Positions 1 through 5,569 of a DNA stretch of 6,576 nucleotides are shown here, one piece after another. Made by a program: the position numbers and the translations under genes. The notes under the pieces were generated by a model. The model made no database searches and was not told the DNA's origin. It worked only from the letters and a program-made list of their open reading frames with translations. The DNA is from Candidatus Parcubacteria bacterium (GTDB taxonomy: Bacteria > Patescibacteriota > Minisyncoccia > Minisyncoccales > Minisyncoccaceae): contig JAGOOU010000029.1 of the NCBI GenBank assembly GCA_017992335.1, positions 1 to 6,576 on the forward strand. Direction: 5' to 3'. Positions within the stretch are counted from its first letter, which is position 1. Each line of letters starts with the position of its first letter.

Positions 1-375
1 AAAGAACAAGACAAGGAATCTTTAATTGTAAATATAAAAACAAAAGAAGCTAATATTTTTATTGGGAAACAAGGCCTTGTTTTAGGAGATATCCAATTAT
101 TACTTAGAAAAATAATAAAGAAAAAAATAGGAGTAGACTATTTTCTTAATTTAGATATAGATGATTACAAAAAATACAAAGAAGATTATCTCAAAGATCT
201 TGCTCAAAACTCTGCCAATGAAGCAGTGAGAGACAGAGAACAAAAAGAATTATTAATGCCCTCTTCTTTTGATAGAAGAATAGTCCATTTAGAATTATCT
301 AAAAGGATAGACGTTAAGGTTGAAAGCGTTGGGGAGGGAGAGAATAGAAAAATTGTTATTACGCCTTTGCTTTAA
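1..375 (+). CDS. jag: Jag/KhpB-type KH-R3H RNA-binding protein, 3' part (5' end outside window)
   Basis: Frame 1 is open from the first base to TAA at 373-375, giving the last 124 residues of a protein whose start lies upstream. A KH type segment comes first, with the GxxG loop seen as IGKQG (about residues 21-25) followed by a hydrophobic helix. An R3H domain follows, with an acidic and tyrosine-rich lead-in (residues 52-66), the helix containing NEAVRDREQ, the signature RxxxH as RRIVH (residues 92-96), and the closing strand KIVITP. Jag/KhpB (SpoIIIJ-associated protein, EloR in streptococci) is a cytoplasmic RNA-binding protein. It is usually encoded beside yidC and rnpA and is linked to control of cell-wall elongation and sRNA binding. 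The N-terminal Jag-N domain and any yidC neighbour cannot be seen here. Its stop overlaps the stop of the convergent virB4 gene. The family call is confident; the role in this organism is inferred. Confidence 0.9.
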   Translation, partial: KEQDKESLIVNIKTKEANIFIGKQGLVLGDIQLLLRKIIKKKIGVDYFLNLDIDDYKKYKEDYLKDLAQNSANEAVRDREQKELLMPSSFDRRIVHLELSKRIDVKVESVGEGENRKIVITPLL

Positions 376-2162
376 ACGGTTTCTTGATTGTATTTTTTAG
401 CATCTCTAATTTTAACTAATTCTTCAGGAGTAGTAGTAATTATCTGATCTTCTGTGTAAGAAGCAACAACACTAATTGCTACATGTTTTTGTCCTGCAAA
501 GAAGATGCCCTCCCCTACCGGAGTTTCTAAAAGAAGATATTTTTCTTGTTCGGTCATGTTAAATGTTTTTTGAACTAAGTCAATTGAAGCAGGACTTTGT
601 TTTAAAAGCAATTGTATTGAAGAGTTAGTAATAATTGGTTTCCCATAGTCAGAGTTTATAAAATCAGATACATCTTGAGTGATGGTTGTTACGCCAAGCC
701 AATATTTTCTAGCTCTTTTACAAATACCATACAAGAAAGAAGCTCCATCAGGTTCTTTCATCATCCACCAAGCTTCGTCAACAACTAGTATTCTTTTTTT
801 AAGGTCAGATCTTATTTCGTTCCAGATATAACGCATAACAATAAATAAGGCAATTGGTATTAGTTCGCTTTCCATGTCTCTAATTCCGAAAACAACCAAA
901 GGCTTTTCCATGGAAACATTTGTTTTTTGATTAAAGAAAGAAGCAAAAGTGCCTTGAGTGAATTTTCTTAATCTTTCTGTTAATCCTTCTGCTCCTTGCA
1001 TTGTTTCTAAGACTGACTCTAAATCAGATAAAACAGGAATATTGTCTTTCCATTTTTTAGGATCAGAATAAGGAGTAATGTCTTTAGCTGCATATGTTTC
1101 CATTAAAGCTCTATCCATAATAGCATCTTCTTCTGGAGACATACCATTAAGCATTATTCTCATCAAAGCAACTAAGTTAATAATATTATTTCTTAGAATA
1201 TCTTCAGGAGACTCATCTTCTCTTTTTTCTGGTAAATCAAAAGGATTAAGATGAACATCAGAACTCAGAGATATTTTTAAAAACTCTCCACCAACAGCAT
1301 CGGTCAATGGTTTATATTCATTCTCAGGATCAATAACAATACAATCAATACCAAGCATTAAAGATCTTAATAACTCTAATTTAACTGCATATGATTTTCC
1401 AGAGCCAGATTTAGCAAAAATAACCATATTAGCGTTTTCTAGACTAAACCTATCAAAAAGTATAAGAGATCTGTTGTGTTTATTAATTCCAAATAGAATA
1501 CCTTCATTAGAGCTTAAATCAAAAGATATAAAAGGGAAAAGACTAGAAAGAGGGTCTGTGTTTAAGGTGTTGTGTATTTGAATAAGATCTAATCCATAAG
1601 GCATACAAGAAGTTAATCCTTTGTCTTGCTGAAGAAGAGCAGGTTTAATATATATCAACCTTGATTCAAGGACAGACCTAATTTTTGTTTCGATTATTTC
1701 CAATTCTTTTGTACTGTCAGCGTAAACAGTAACATAAAGACCAAATTTAAACATTTTTTCTTGAGCAGTTTGAAGTTTATCTCTTAATTCTTCTAAATCT
1801 TGATAAGCTGTTTCTAGGGCAGGATCTCTAATTAATCCTTTTTCTTGACGCTCAATAATTTCTGATTGTACTTCGGTTACACTTTTTCTTAATTGTCTTA
1901 ATATGGCTCCTGTTTCAATAGGATGAAAGAAAAAAGATAAATCAAAAGGAATATCCATATTAATAATCGGAGACAGCCATCCCATGCTTAAATATCTAGG
2001 ATATGAAAATACAAAATAGGTTTTAGCTATTTTTTCTTCCAAGGAAACATAATTAGGAGTAACTTCTATTGCAGGAGGAGCAATAATGTCTTTTATCCCA
2101 GTTACTTCTTGCTCAAAAAGCTTTTGGTTTTTTTGTTGTCCGAATAGTTTTGATATATCCAT
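372..2162 (-). CDS. virB4: VirB4-family type IV secretion ATPase (motor domain plus second half of N-terminal domain)
   Basis: This 596-residue protein is a cytoplasmic, membrane-associated ATPase that would energise a type IV secretion or conjugation-like channel. Residues about 45-235 match the later half of the VirB4 N-terminal domain: the YPRYLSMGWL segment, then an alpha-helical stretch (about 95-138) and the GLYVTVYA strand. The RecA-like motor follows. Walker A is AKSGSGKS (250-257), with Ala in place of the usual first Gly. Next come the DPENEY...GG...NPFDL region (278-310), Walker B as RILVVDEAW (457-465, acidic pair D462/E463), R484 in CKRARKYW, and the TQDVSDF motif with Q496. The ATG at 2162 lies one base after the stop of the preceding gene, which supplies the missing first part of the N-terminal domain, so the two are probably translationally coupled. 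No Shine-Dalgarno is visible. The length is shorter than the roughly 800 aa of canonical VirB4, consistent with the split. Confidence 0.92.
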   Translation of the reverse strand: MDISKLFGQQKNQKLFEQEVTGIKDIIAPPAIEVTPNYVSLEEKIAKTYFVFSYPRYLSMGWLSPIINMDIPFDLSFFFHPIETGAILRQLRKSVTEVQSEIIERQEKGLIRDPALETAYQDLEELRDKLQTAQEKMFKFGLYVTVYADSTKELEIIETKIRSVLESRLIYIKPALLQQDKGLTSCMPYGLDLIQIHNTLNTDPLSSLFPFISFDLSSNEGILFGINKHNRSLILFDRFSLENANMVIFAKSGSGKSYAVKLELLRSLMLGIDCIVIDPENEYKPLTDAVGGEFLKISLSSDVHLNPFDLPEKREDESPEDILRNNIINLVALMRIMLNGMSPEEDAIMDRALMETYAAKDITPYSDPKKWKDNIPVLSDLESVLETMQGAEGLTERLRKFTQGTFASFFNQKTNVSMEKPLVVFGIRDMESELIPIALFIVMRYIWNEIRSDLKKRILVVDEAWWMMKEPDGASFLYGICKRARKYWLGVTTITQDVSDFINSDYGKPIITNSSIQLLLKQSPASIDLVQKTFNMTEQEKYLLLETPVGEGIFFAGQKHVAISVVASYTEDQIITTTPEELVKIRDAKKYNQETV

Positions 2163-2163
2163 A

Positions 2164-2817
2164 TTATTTAATTAATTCAGGAGGCAAATCAGGGTAATAA
2201 CCCATCTCAGCCTGTTTAGGATGATGTAAGCTCCACAAAAGCTCGACAATATCTTCTGTGTTTAATGTAATTGATTTCAATCCACATCTTTTTAAACCAA
2301 GGTTTACATATTCCATTCTTTGCCATAACTGATATTTCCCTGATTGAAAATTATCTTCAGTTAAGTTAGTGCTTGTGTTGGTCTGAGTTTTTTTTGTTGG
2401 ATTACTATTAGTTCCTCCTTTTGCCCCAGACAATTCTAAAAGAGGATAATAAGGAACAACTACGTAAAAATTCTTAGCCATGATAGATCCTTCAGCGACA
2501 AGCTCTTCAATAAATTTTCTATAATCATTAGTTTGTATTTTTAATAATTCATTTTTTTGCTCATCTTCTAGTTTTTTAATTTTTTCTATATATCCAGTAA
2601 TATTGACTTTTCTTGAATTGACTACTATCTGGCAAGAAAAATCTAAAGAATTAAGAAAGTTTTGGAAATTGAAAATAATAGCTCCTTGCTCTTCTTCTGA
2701 TTTCAAGGCAAAATTAACAGAAGATATTATTAAAACTCCTTTTAATGAGCGATCTTTCATTATCATTACCCCTTCTCTTATTTGTTCAACTGGAATAAAT
2801 TGTTGTGTTGTTGACAT
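2164..2817 (-). CDS. TraC/VirB4 N-terminal domain encoded as a separate protein
   Basis: This 217-residue soluble protein opens with a motif typical of the start of VirB4/TraC-type proteins: QFIPVEQIREGVMIMKDRSL, then a hydrophobic strand GVLIISSVNF. An EEEQGAIIFNFQNFLNSLDF helix follows. Strands resembling the VirB4 N-terminal domain come next (CQIVVNSRKVN, about 62-72; NFYVVVPYY, about 116-124). A polar Thr/Asn/Gly/Lys linker lies at about 131-155, and the end is a helix ELLWSLHHP (192-200). No Walker motifs are present, so it cannot be an ATPase alone. It sits three bases after the PrgI gene and one base before virB4, the position the VirB4 N-terminus would occupy in a fused gene. By family knowledge this domain contacts the membrane partner (VirB3/PrgI) and the channel, so it is probably a VirB4 partner subunit. 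No Shine-Dalgarno is visible; the region before the ATG is only A/T. Confidence 0.78.
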   Translation of the reverse strand: MSTTQQFIPVEQIREGVMIMKDRSLKGVLIISSVNFALKSEEEQGAIIFNFQNFLNSLDFSCQIVVNSRKVNITGYIEKIKKLEDEQKNELLKIQTNDYRKFIEELVAEGSIMAKNFYVVVPYYPLLELSGAKGGTNSNPTKKTQTNTSTNLTEDNFQSGKYQLWQRMEYVNLGLKRCGLKSITLNTEDIVELLWSLHHPKQAEMGYYPDLPPELIK

Positions 2818-2820
2818 TTT

Positions 2821-3231
2821 TTAAAAATATATTTTTTTATTTAAATCATCTATCCTTCCCCCCTGCTTTATTTTTAACTTTGTTTTTTCTTCTTGCACAG
2901 GTTCTTGTTTGTCACTTTTTTTGGTAGGGAGGAATACCGGAGATTCTTTACGCTCCCATTTATATAATTTACTATTTAAATTAAAGTTAACAAAGTTTTT
3001 AATAACCATAGGAATTCTTAACCCCTCGACTTTAATAAAAGCTAATGCAATAGCTGCTCCCATAATGATTCCACAAATAATAACATATAAAAAGAAATTA
3101 TCTTTAGCTAGAAAAAGATAAAGCAAAAAACAAATTGCTAAACCAGACCCAACATATAGTGTTTGACTTAATGTGAATGGTCCTAAGATTTTAGGATCGT
3201 GTTCTATAAATTGTGGTACTTGAAATGCCAT
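2821..3231 (-). CDS. PrgI family (VirB3-like) inner-membrane protein
   Basis: This 136-residue protein starts with the signature MAFQVPQFIEHDPKILGPFT, characteristic of PrgI-family proteins encoded next to virB4 in Gram-positive and CPR type IV secretion loci. Two hydrophobic helices follow, at about residues 23-42 and 46-66, separated by a short AKDN turn. Next is a basic and aromatic stretch (IPMVIKNFVNFNLNSKLYKW, about 73-92) and a charged cytoplasmic tail rich in Lys and Glu up to residue 136. PrgI is regarded as the counterpart of VirB3, an inner-membrane subunit that pairs with VirB4. The ATG lies two bases after the stop of the upstream 159-aa gene and three bases before the next gene, so it belongs to one polycistronic unit. 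An AGGGAAG stretch about 10 bases upstream could act as a weak ribosome binding site. Family call is confident from the N-terminal motif and two-helix topology. Confidence 0.88.
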   Translation of the reverse strand: MAFQVPQFIEHDPKILGPFTLSQTLYVGSGLAICFLLYLFLAKDNFFLYVIICGIIMGAAIALAFIKVEGLRIPMVIKNFVNFNLNSKLYKWERKESPVFLPTKKSDKQEPVQEEKTKLKIKQGGRIDDLNKKIYF

Positions 3232-3233
3232 AA

Positions 3234-3713
3234 TTATAATGCTTCCCTATAAGGGTCAACTTCGCTATAATCTATTTTTATTTTTTCTACAGGCTTTTCT
3301 TCTTTTGTAGCAACCTCTTTTTTCTCTTCCTTTATTATATCATCTTTTTTCTCTTCTTCCACCTCTTCCGGTATTTCAGGAACATATTCTCCGCTATATA
3401 GTTTTGTTAAAGACACTCTTAAATGTTTAAAAATAGCGTAATTTAATTCTCTGACAAGATTATTAGACACTTGTTCGTCGATATTTAATTCTAATTCCAA
3501 GGTAACAGGAAGATCATCTATAGGAAGTAGACCCATTAAACTTCTACCAACATATTTGGCCACTATTGATGTTTGTTCTTCTGTTAAACTTAATCTAGCA
3601 CAAATCTTTTTAACAGCCTCATTATTATTCTCAGAGAAAATCGCTTCCTTTATGTCTTCAGGAAGTTTTTCATAGGTTCTCCAGAAAAAGTCTTTTAGTT
3701 TCTCTTGTTCCAT
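3234..3713 (-). CDS. 159-aa helical protein with charged tail, first gene of the T4SS unit; function unknown
   Basis: I do not recognise a named family. From the ATG at 3713 it encodes 159 residues. Residues 1-108 are predicted mostly helical, with LPEDIKEAI (17-25), LSLTEEQTSIVAKYV (41-55) and LNIDEQVSNNLVREL (76-90). A Lys/Glu-rich, probably disordered stretch follows (about 112-146), and the C-terminus is YSEVDPYREAL. No signal peptide or membrane segment is visible. A longer reading from a TTG at 3755 is possible, but that codon lies inside the predicted -35 box of this gene's promoter, so the transcript would not contain it. The ATG at 3713 is only about 7 bases from the predicted transcription start, which also explains the lack of a Shine-Dalgarno. 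It is the promoter-proximal gene, two bases before PrgI, so a role with the VirB4/PrgI machine is likely but inferred. The ungapped hydrophobic pattern resembles part of the 141-aa protein at 5127-5552. Confidence 0.82.
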   Translation of the reverse strand: MEQEKLKDFFWRTYEKLPEDIKEAIFSENNNEAVKKICARLSLTEEQTSIVAKYVGRSLMGLLPIDDLPVTLELELNIDEQVSNNLVRELNYAIFKHLRVSLTKLYSGEYVPEIPEEVEEEKKDDIIKEEKKEVATKEEKPVEKIKIDYSEVDPYREAL

Positions 3714-3726
3714 AATTATTAAATGT

Positions 3727-3755
3727 ATTTTAACATAGAGGTTAAAGGGGGTCAA
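3727..3755 (-). promoter_or_regulatory. Sigma70-type promoter of the PrgI-VirB4 operon
   Basis: Read on the minus strand, TTGACC (3755-3750) and TAAAAT (3732-3727) are separated by exactly 17 bases, each one mismatch from consensus. Transcription would start near 3720, leaving a leader of about 7 bases before the ATG at 3713, so the mRNA would be nearly leaderless. No competing ribosome binding site is present. Its -35 box is 9 bases from the -35 box of the divergent SPFH promoter. Confidence 0.68.
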
Positions 3756-3764
3756 GAGCTAGTA

Positions 3765-3793
3765 TTGACACAATATATAAAATAGGTTATAAT
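3765..3793 (+). promoter_or_regulatory. Perfect-consensus sigma70-type promoter of the SPFH gene
   Basis: TTGACA (3765-3770) and TATAAT (3788-3793) are both exact consensus with the optimal 17-base spacer. Transcription would begin near 3800, giving a 5' leader of about 53 bases. An exact consensus is rare even in AT-rich DNA and suggests strong constitutive expression. The -10 box lies inside a 12-base palindrome (3787-3798). Confidence 0.85.
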
Positions 3794-3798
3794 TATAA
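3787..3798. repeat. 12-bp perfect palindrome over the SPFH -10 box
   Basis: TTATAATTATAA reads identically on both strands and contains TATAAT in each direction. It could be a regulator binding site covering the -10 element, but an AT-only palindrome can arise by chance in DNA of this composition. No good -35 box is correctly spaced for the minus-strand TATAAT (3797-3792). Confidence 0.35.
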
Positions 3799-3800
3799 TA

Positions 3801-3813
3801 TCCCACAAAGGGA
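3801..3813 (+). promoter_or_regulatory. Small stem-loop at the predicted 5' end of the SPFH mRNA
   Basis: TCCC and GGGA arms (3801-3804, 3810-3813) flank a five-base loop ACAAA. The stem would begin at or next to the predicted transcription start. Four-pair 5'-terminal stems can protect mRNA from decay, but this one is short and its function is an inference. Confidence 0.35.
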
Positions 3814-3839
3814 ACTAATTGTTATTTGACAAATTAATT

Positions 3840-3845
3840 AAGGAG
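3840..3845 (+). promoter_or_regulatory. Shine-Dalgarno site of the SPFH gene
   Basis: AAGGAG ends seven bases before the ATG at 3853, an ideal spacing, and fixes that start. It is the only strong ribosome binding site in the window; the minus-strand genes lack a comparable one. Confidence 0.88.
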
Positions 3846-3852
3846 TTGAATT

Positions 3853-5109
3853 ATGTCGAATGTAAAAGAAATGAGCGATAAGTTCGTTCTTGAAAAGAAG
3901 GCTTTCTTTAGAGGATTGCCTCTTGTTATTGCCTCTGTGATTGTATCAATCATATTGGTGATACTGCTTGGAATTGTTGGATTGATTATCGGGATGGTTC
4001 TTGTCCCAGTAATTTTTATTGCTGTTCTCTATCTTGTTTGGGCGCCGAATGATGTTTTTGGGACATTTCCCGAAGAAGGATACTCTCTTATTATTGTTAG
4101 AGGACTTGGATTTAGAAAAGTTCTCTTAAAAAAAGAGGGTTTTGGGTTAAACAACACCTGGGATGTTGTCCCAGAAAATCAATCAACAAAGAAAGAAAAA
4201 GAATTTTTTGGAATGTTCTTCTTTCTTTGGCCACTTGAGCGCATATATGTCTATAGGCAGAAGTGGACAAAATATACAGAGGGAGAAAAAAGTATTGAGA
4301 AAGAAGAAGTTCTTAGAGGCGCTCTTCTTAAATCATATACTTATTCAATTTCTCTTTCTAAAGCAGAAGATGCTTCTAGAATGCCCATAGATATTATTAT
4401 GGCTGTAGAAATGATGATTAGCAATCCATACAAAGCTTTGTTCAGTATGCAAAATTGGTATGGAGGCGTCTCGAATTTTATTCGAGGCGAAATAAGGGAC
4501 GAGGTCCAAAGAATTAGTTACAGTCAAATGATTGGTGCAAATGCGATACCTTTAGATAGAACTCTTGAGCAAAAACTTATGAACCTTATTGGTATTATAA
4601 AAGCTCAATATGGTGTGGAAGTATTGAAAGTTAAAACAGTTCAAATTGCTCCATCCGACAAAGAGCTTGTTGATGCTTCAACAAGAGCATCTGTTGCGGA
4701 ATTAAGGCTTAAAGCAACAAAAATAGATGCTGAAGGAGAAGCAATAAAAAGGGCTGCAGAGACTGCAGGCGCCGAAATGAGAATTCTAAGTCAGACAATT
4801 GGAATTCCTGAGGACAAGATTCAAGAGGAGATCCAAAGAGATCCCGAAGGCTTTGAAAAGAAATACAAGGATATTATTGCTAATGCCAGAGATAAGGTAA
4901 ATCGGCAAATGGCAATTAATGGTCATCAGTTCTTGGACATAAGAACTCCAGGAGACCCAAGCGGTTTAATGGCTTTAGTTGCTTTGGCAACAACAAAAGC
5001 TTTGACAGGTGGCACTCAAAGCAACAATTCTTCTTCCCAATCTTCTTCACAAGGAGGATTGTCGGATAAACAAAAAATACAAAACAAATTGTCGGGACTT
5101 AATAAATAA
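3853..5109 (+). CDS. SPFH/band 7 domain membrane protein (stomatin/flotillin-like)
   Basis: This 418-residue protein has a short cytoplasmic lead, then a long hydrophobic block (about 21-63) that can form two membrane helices with a Gly turn. The SPFH (band 7) domain follows: FPEEGYSLIIVRGLG (72-86), the PLERIYVYRQKW element (127-138), and a conserved-looking core with AEDASRMPIDI (171-181) and NPYKALFSMQNW (191-202), reaching about residue 268. An Ala/Glu/Lys-rich helix (about 272-312) is typical of the coiled coil after SPFH domains. The C-terminus is a hydrophobic ALVALATTKAL stretch (374-384), a Ser/Gln-rich low-complexity segment (389-400) and a basic end. SPFH proteins oligomerise on the membrane and scaffold or regulate membrane complexes and proteases. 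It has its own promoter, ribosome binding site and terminator and lies between two minus-strand blocks, so it is an independent unit. GC content looks slightly higher than in its neighbours. A link to the secretion genes is only inferred. Confidence 0.87.
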   Translation: MSNVKEMSDKFVLEKKAFFRGLPLVIASVIVSIILVILLGIVGLIIGMVLVPVIFIAVLYLVWAPNDVFGTFPEEGYSLIIVRGLGFRKVLLKKEGFGLNNTWDVVPENQSTKKEKEFFGMFFFLWPLERIYVYRQKWTKYTEGEKSIEKEEVLRGALLKSYTYSISLSKAEDASRMPIDIIMAVEMMISNPYKALFSMQNWYGGVSNFIRGEIRDEVQRISYSQMIGANAIPLDRTLEQKLMNLIGIIKAQYGVEVLKVKTVQIAPSDKELVDASTRASVAELRLKATKIDAEGEAIKRAAETAGAEMRILSQTIGIPEDKIQEEIQRDPEGFEKKYKDIIANARDKVNRQMAINGHQFLDIRTPGDPSGLMALVALATTKALTGGTQSNNSSSQSSSQGGLSDKQKIQNKLSGLNK

Positions 5110-5128
5110 AATTAGGTCCCCTTTTTTT
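5094..5128 (+). terminator. Intrinsic terminator of the SPFH gene, stop codon in the loop
   Basis: Arms GGGACTTAAT (5094-5103) and ATTAGGTCCC (5111-5120) pair over 10 bases with a single G-U pair. The seven-base loop AAATAAA includes the TAA stop (5107-5109). After one C comes a run of seven T (5122-5128). The stem includes the last coding codons, and the T-run overlaps the stop codon of the convergent 141-aa gene. On the minus strand the stem is not followed by a clean T-run, so it probably works mainly in the plus direction. Confidence 0.85.
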
Positions 5129-5552
5129 ATTCTAATTCTTGGCTTATGCCTTTTTTAAAAAGAGGTTTTTTTTCTGTATTGTTTATATCTTCAATTATAT
5201 TCATGTCCATATCAATATCTGCCTCCGGGTTATTTAATAATAATTTGATTGAATTGTTTTGGACTATGTCTTGAGCAATTTGTATAGCAATTTCTTTTTC
5301 TATTGACAGAGCTTCTTTAATTTCGTTTTCCAGTTGAGAGAAAGACAAATTTTGATTTATATAATTTTTAATGATTTTTTTAAGAGACCATGAAGGAGCG
5401 TAGTCGTTTTTATAAATAAGAAACCTAATTAATTGTCTTTCTTCTGTATTTTTAGCGCTAGAAAAAAATCCCTGATCTTTATCTAAATTATATTTTTTTG
5501 TTAGATCTTCAATATAATCTAATATTTTTAATGGAAGAAATTCTATAATCAT
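5127..5552 (-). CDS. 141-aa helical protein, function unknown
   Basis: I do not recognise a named family. The 141 residues are mostly predicted helix with no membrane segment or signal peptide. They comprise an N-terminal LPLKILDYIEDLTKKYNL helix (6-23), a YAPSWSLKKIIKNYI segment (51-65), and LSFSQLENEIKEALSIEKEI (69-88) running into IAIQIAQDI. An acidic Asp/Asn/Glu-rich stretch (about 108-126) and a basic end follow. The helical hydrophobic pattern at 69-96 aligns without gaps to residues 63-90 of the 159-aa protein at 3234-3713 (L/L, L/L, L/I, L/L, I/I, V/I, L/I, L/I), suggesting a shared small helical module. It lies 17 bases after the large protein at 5570-6576 on the same strand and probably shares its mRNA. 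No Shine-Dalgarno is visible. Its stop is 17 bases from the convergent SPFH stop. A role as a secretion accessory protein is inferred from position only. Confidence 0.75.
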   Translation of the reverse strand: MIIEFLPLKILDYIEDLTKKYNLDKDQGFFSSAKNTEERQLIRFLIYKNDYAPSWSLKKIIKNYINQNLSFSQLENEIKEALSIEKEIAIQIAQDIVQNNSIKLLLNNPEADIDMDMNIIEDINNTEKKPLFKKGISQELE

Positions 5553-5569
5553 ATTATATGGGTATTAAT

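Noticed and set aside
2179..2184. AGGAGG on the plus strand near the virB4 start
   Set aside because: It is on the strand opposite to the genes there and no start codon follows at a useful distance.
2603..2824. 73-codon plus-strand open frame
   Set aside because: Lies entirely antisense to the VirB4 N-terminal domain gene, with no ribosome binding site or recognisable protein features.
2909..3121. 70-codon plus-strand open frame
   Set aside because: Antisense shadow of the PrgI gene, whose family motifs are clear.
3714..3755. N-terminal extension of the 159-aa protein to a TTG start at 3755 (173 aa)
   Set aside because: The TTG lies in the predicted -35 box, the extension has no ribosome binding site, and a nearly leaderless ATG at 3713 fits the promoter.
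3826..3831. Second TTGACA in the SPFH leader
   Set aside because: No -10 box follows at proper spacing before the ATG; it sits in the untranslated leader just ahead of the Shine-Dalgarno. The small ATTTG/CAAAT repeat around it is too short to call.
4163..4390. 75-codon plus-strand frame inside the SPFH gene
   Set aside because: Alternate frame of a well-supported gene; Lys-rich composition results from AT-rich codons.
4345..4527. 60-codon minus-strand frame inside the SPFH gene
   Set aside because: Antisense shadow with no initiation signals or family resemblance.
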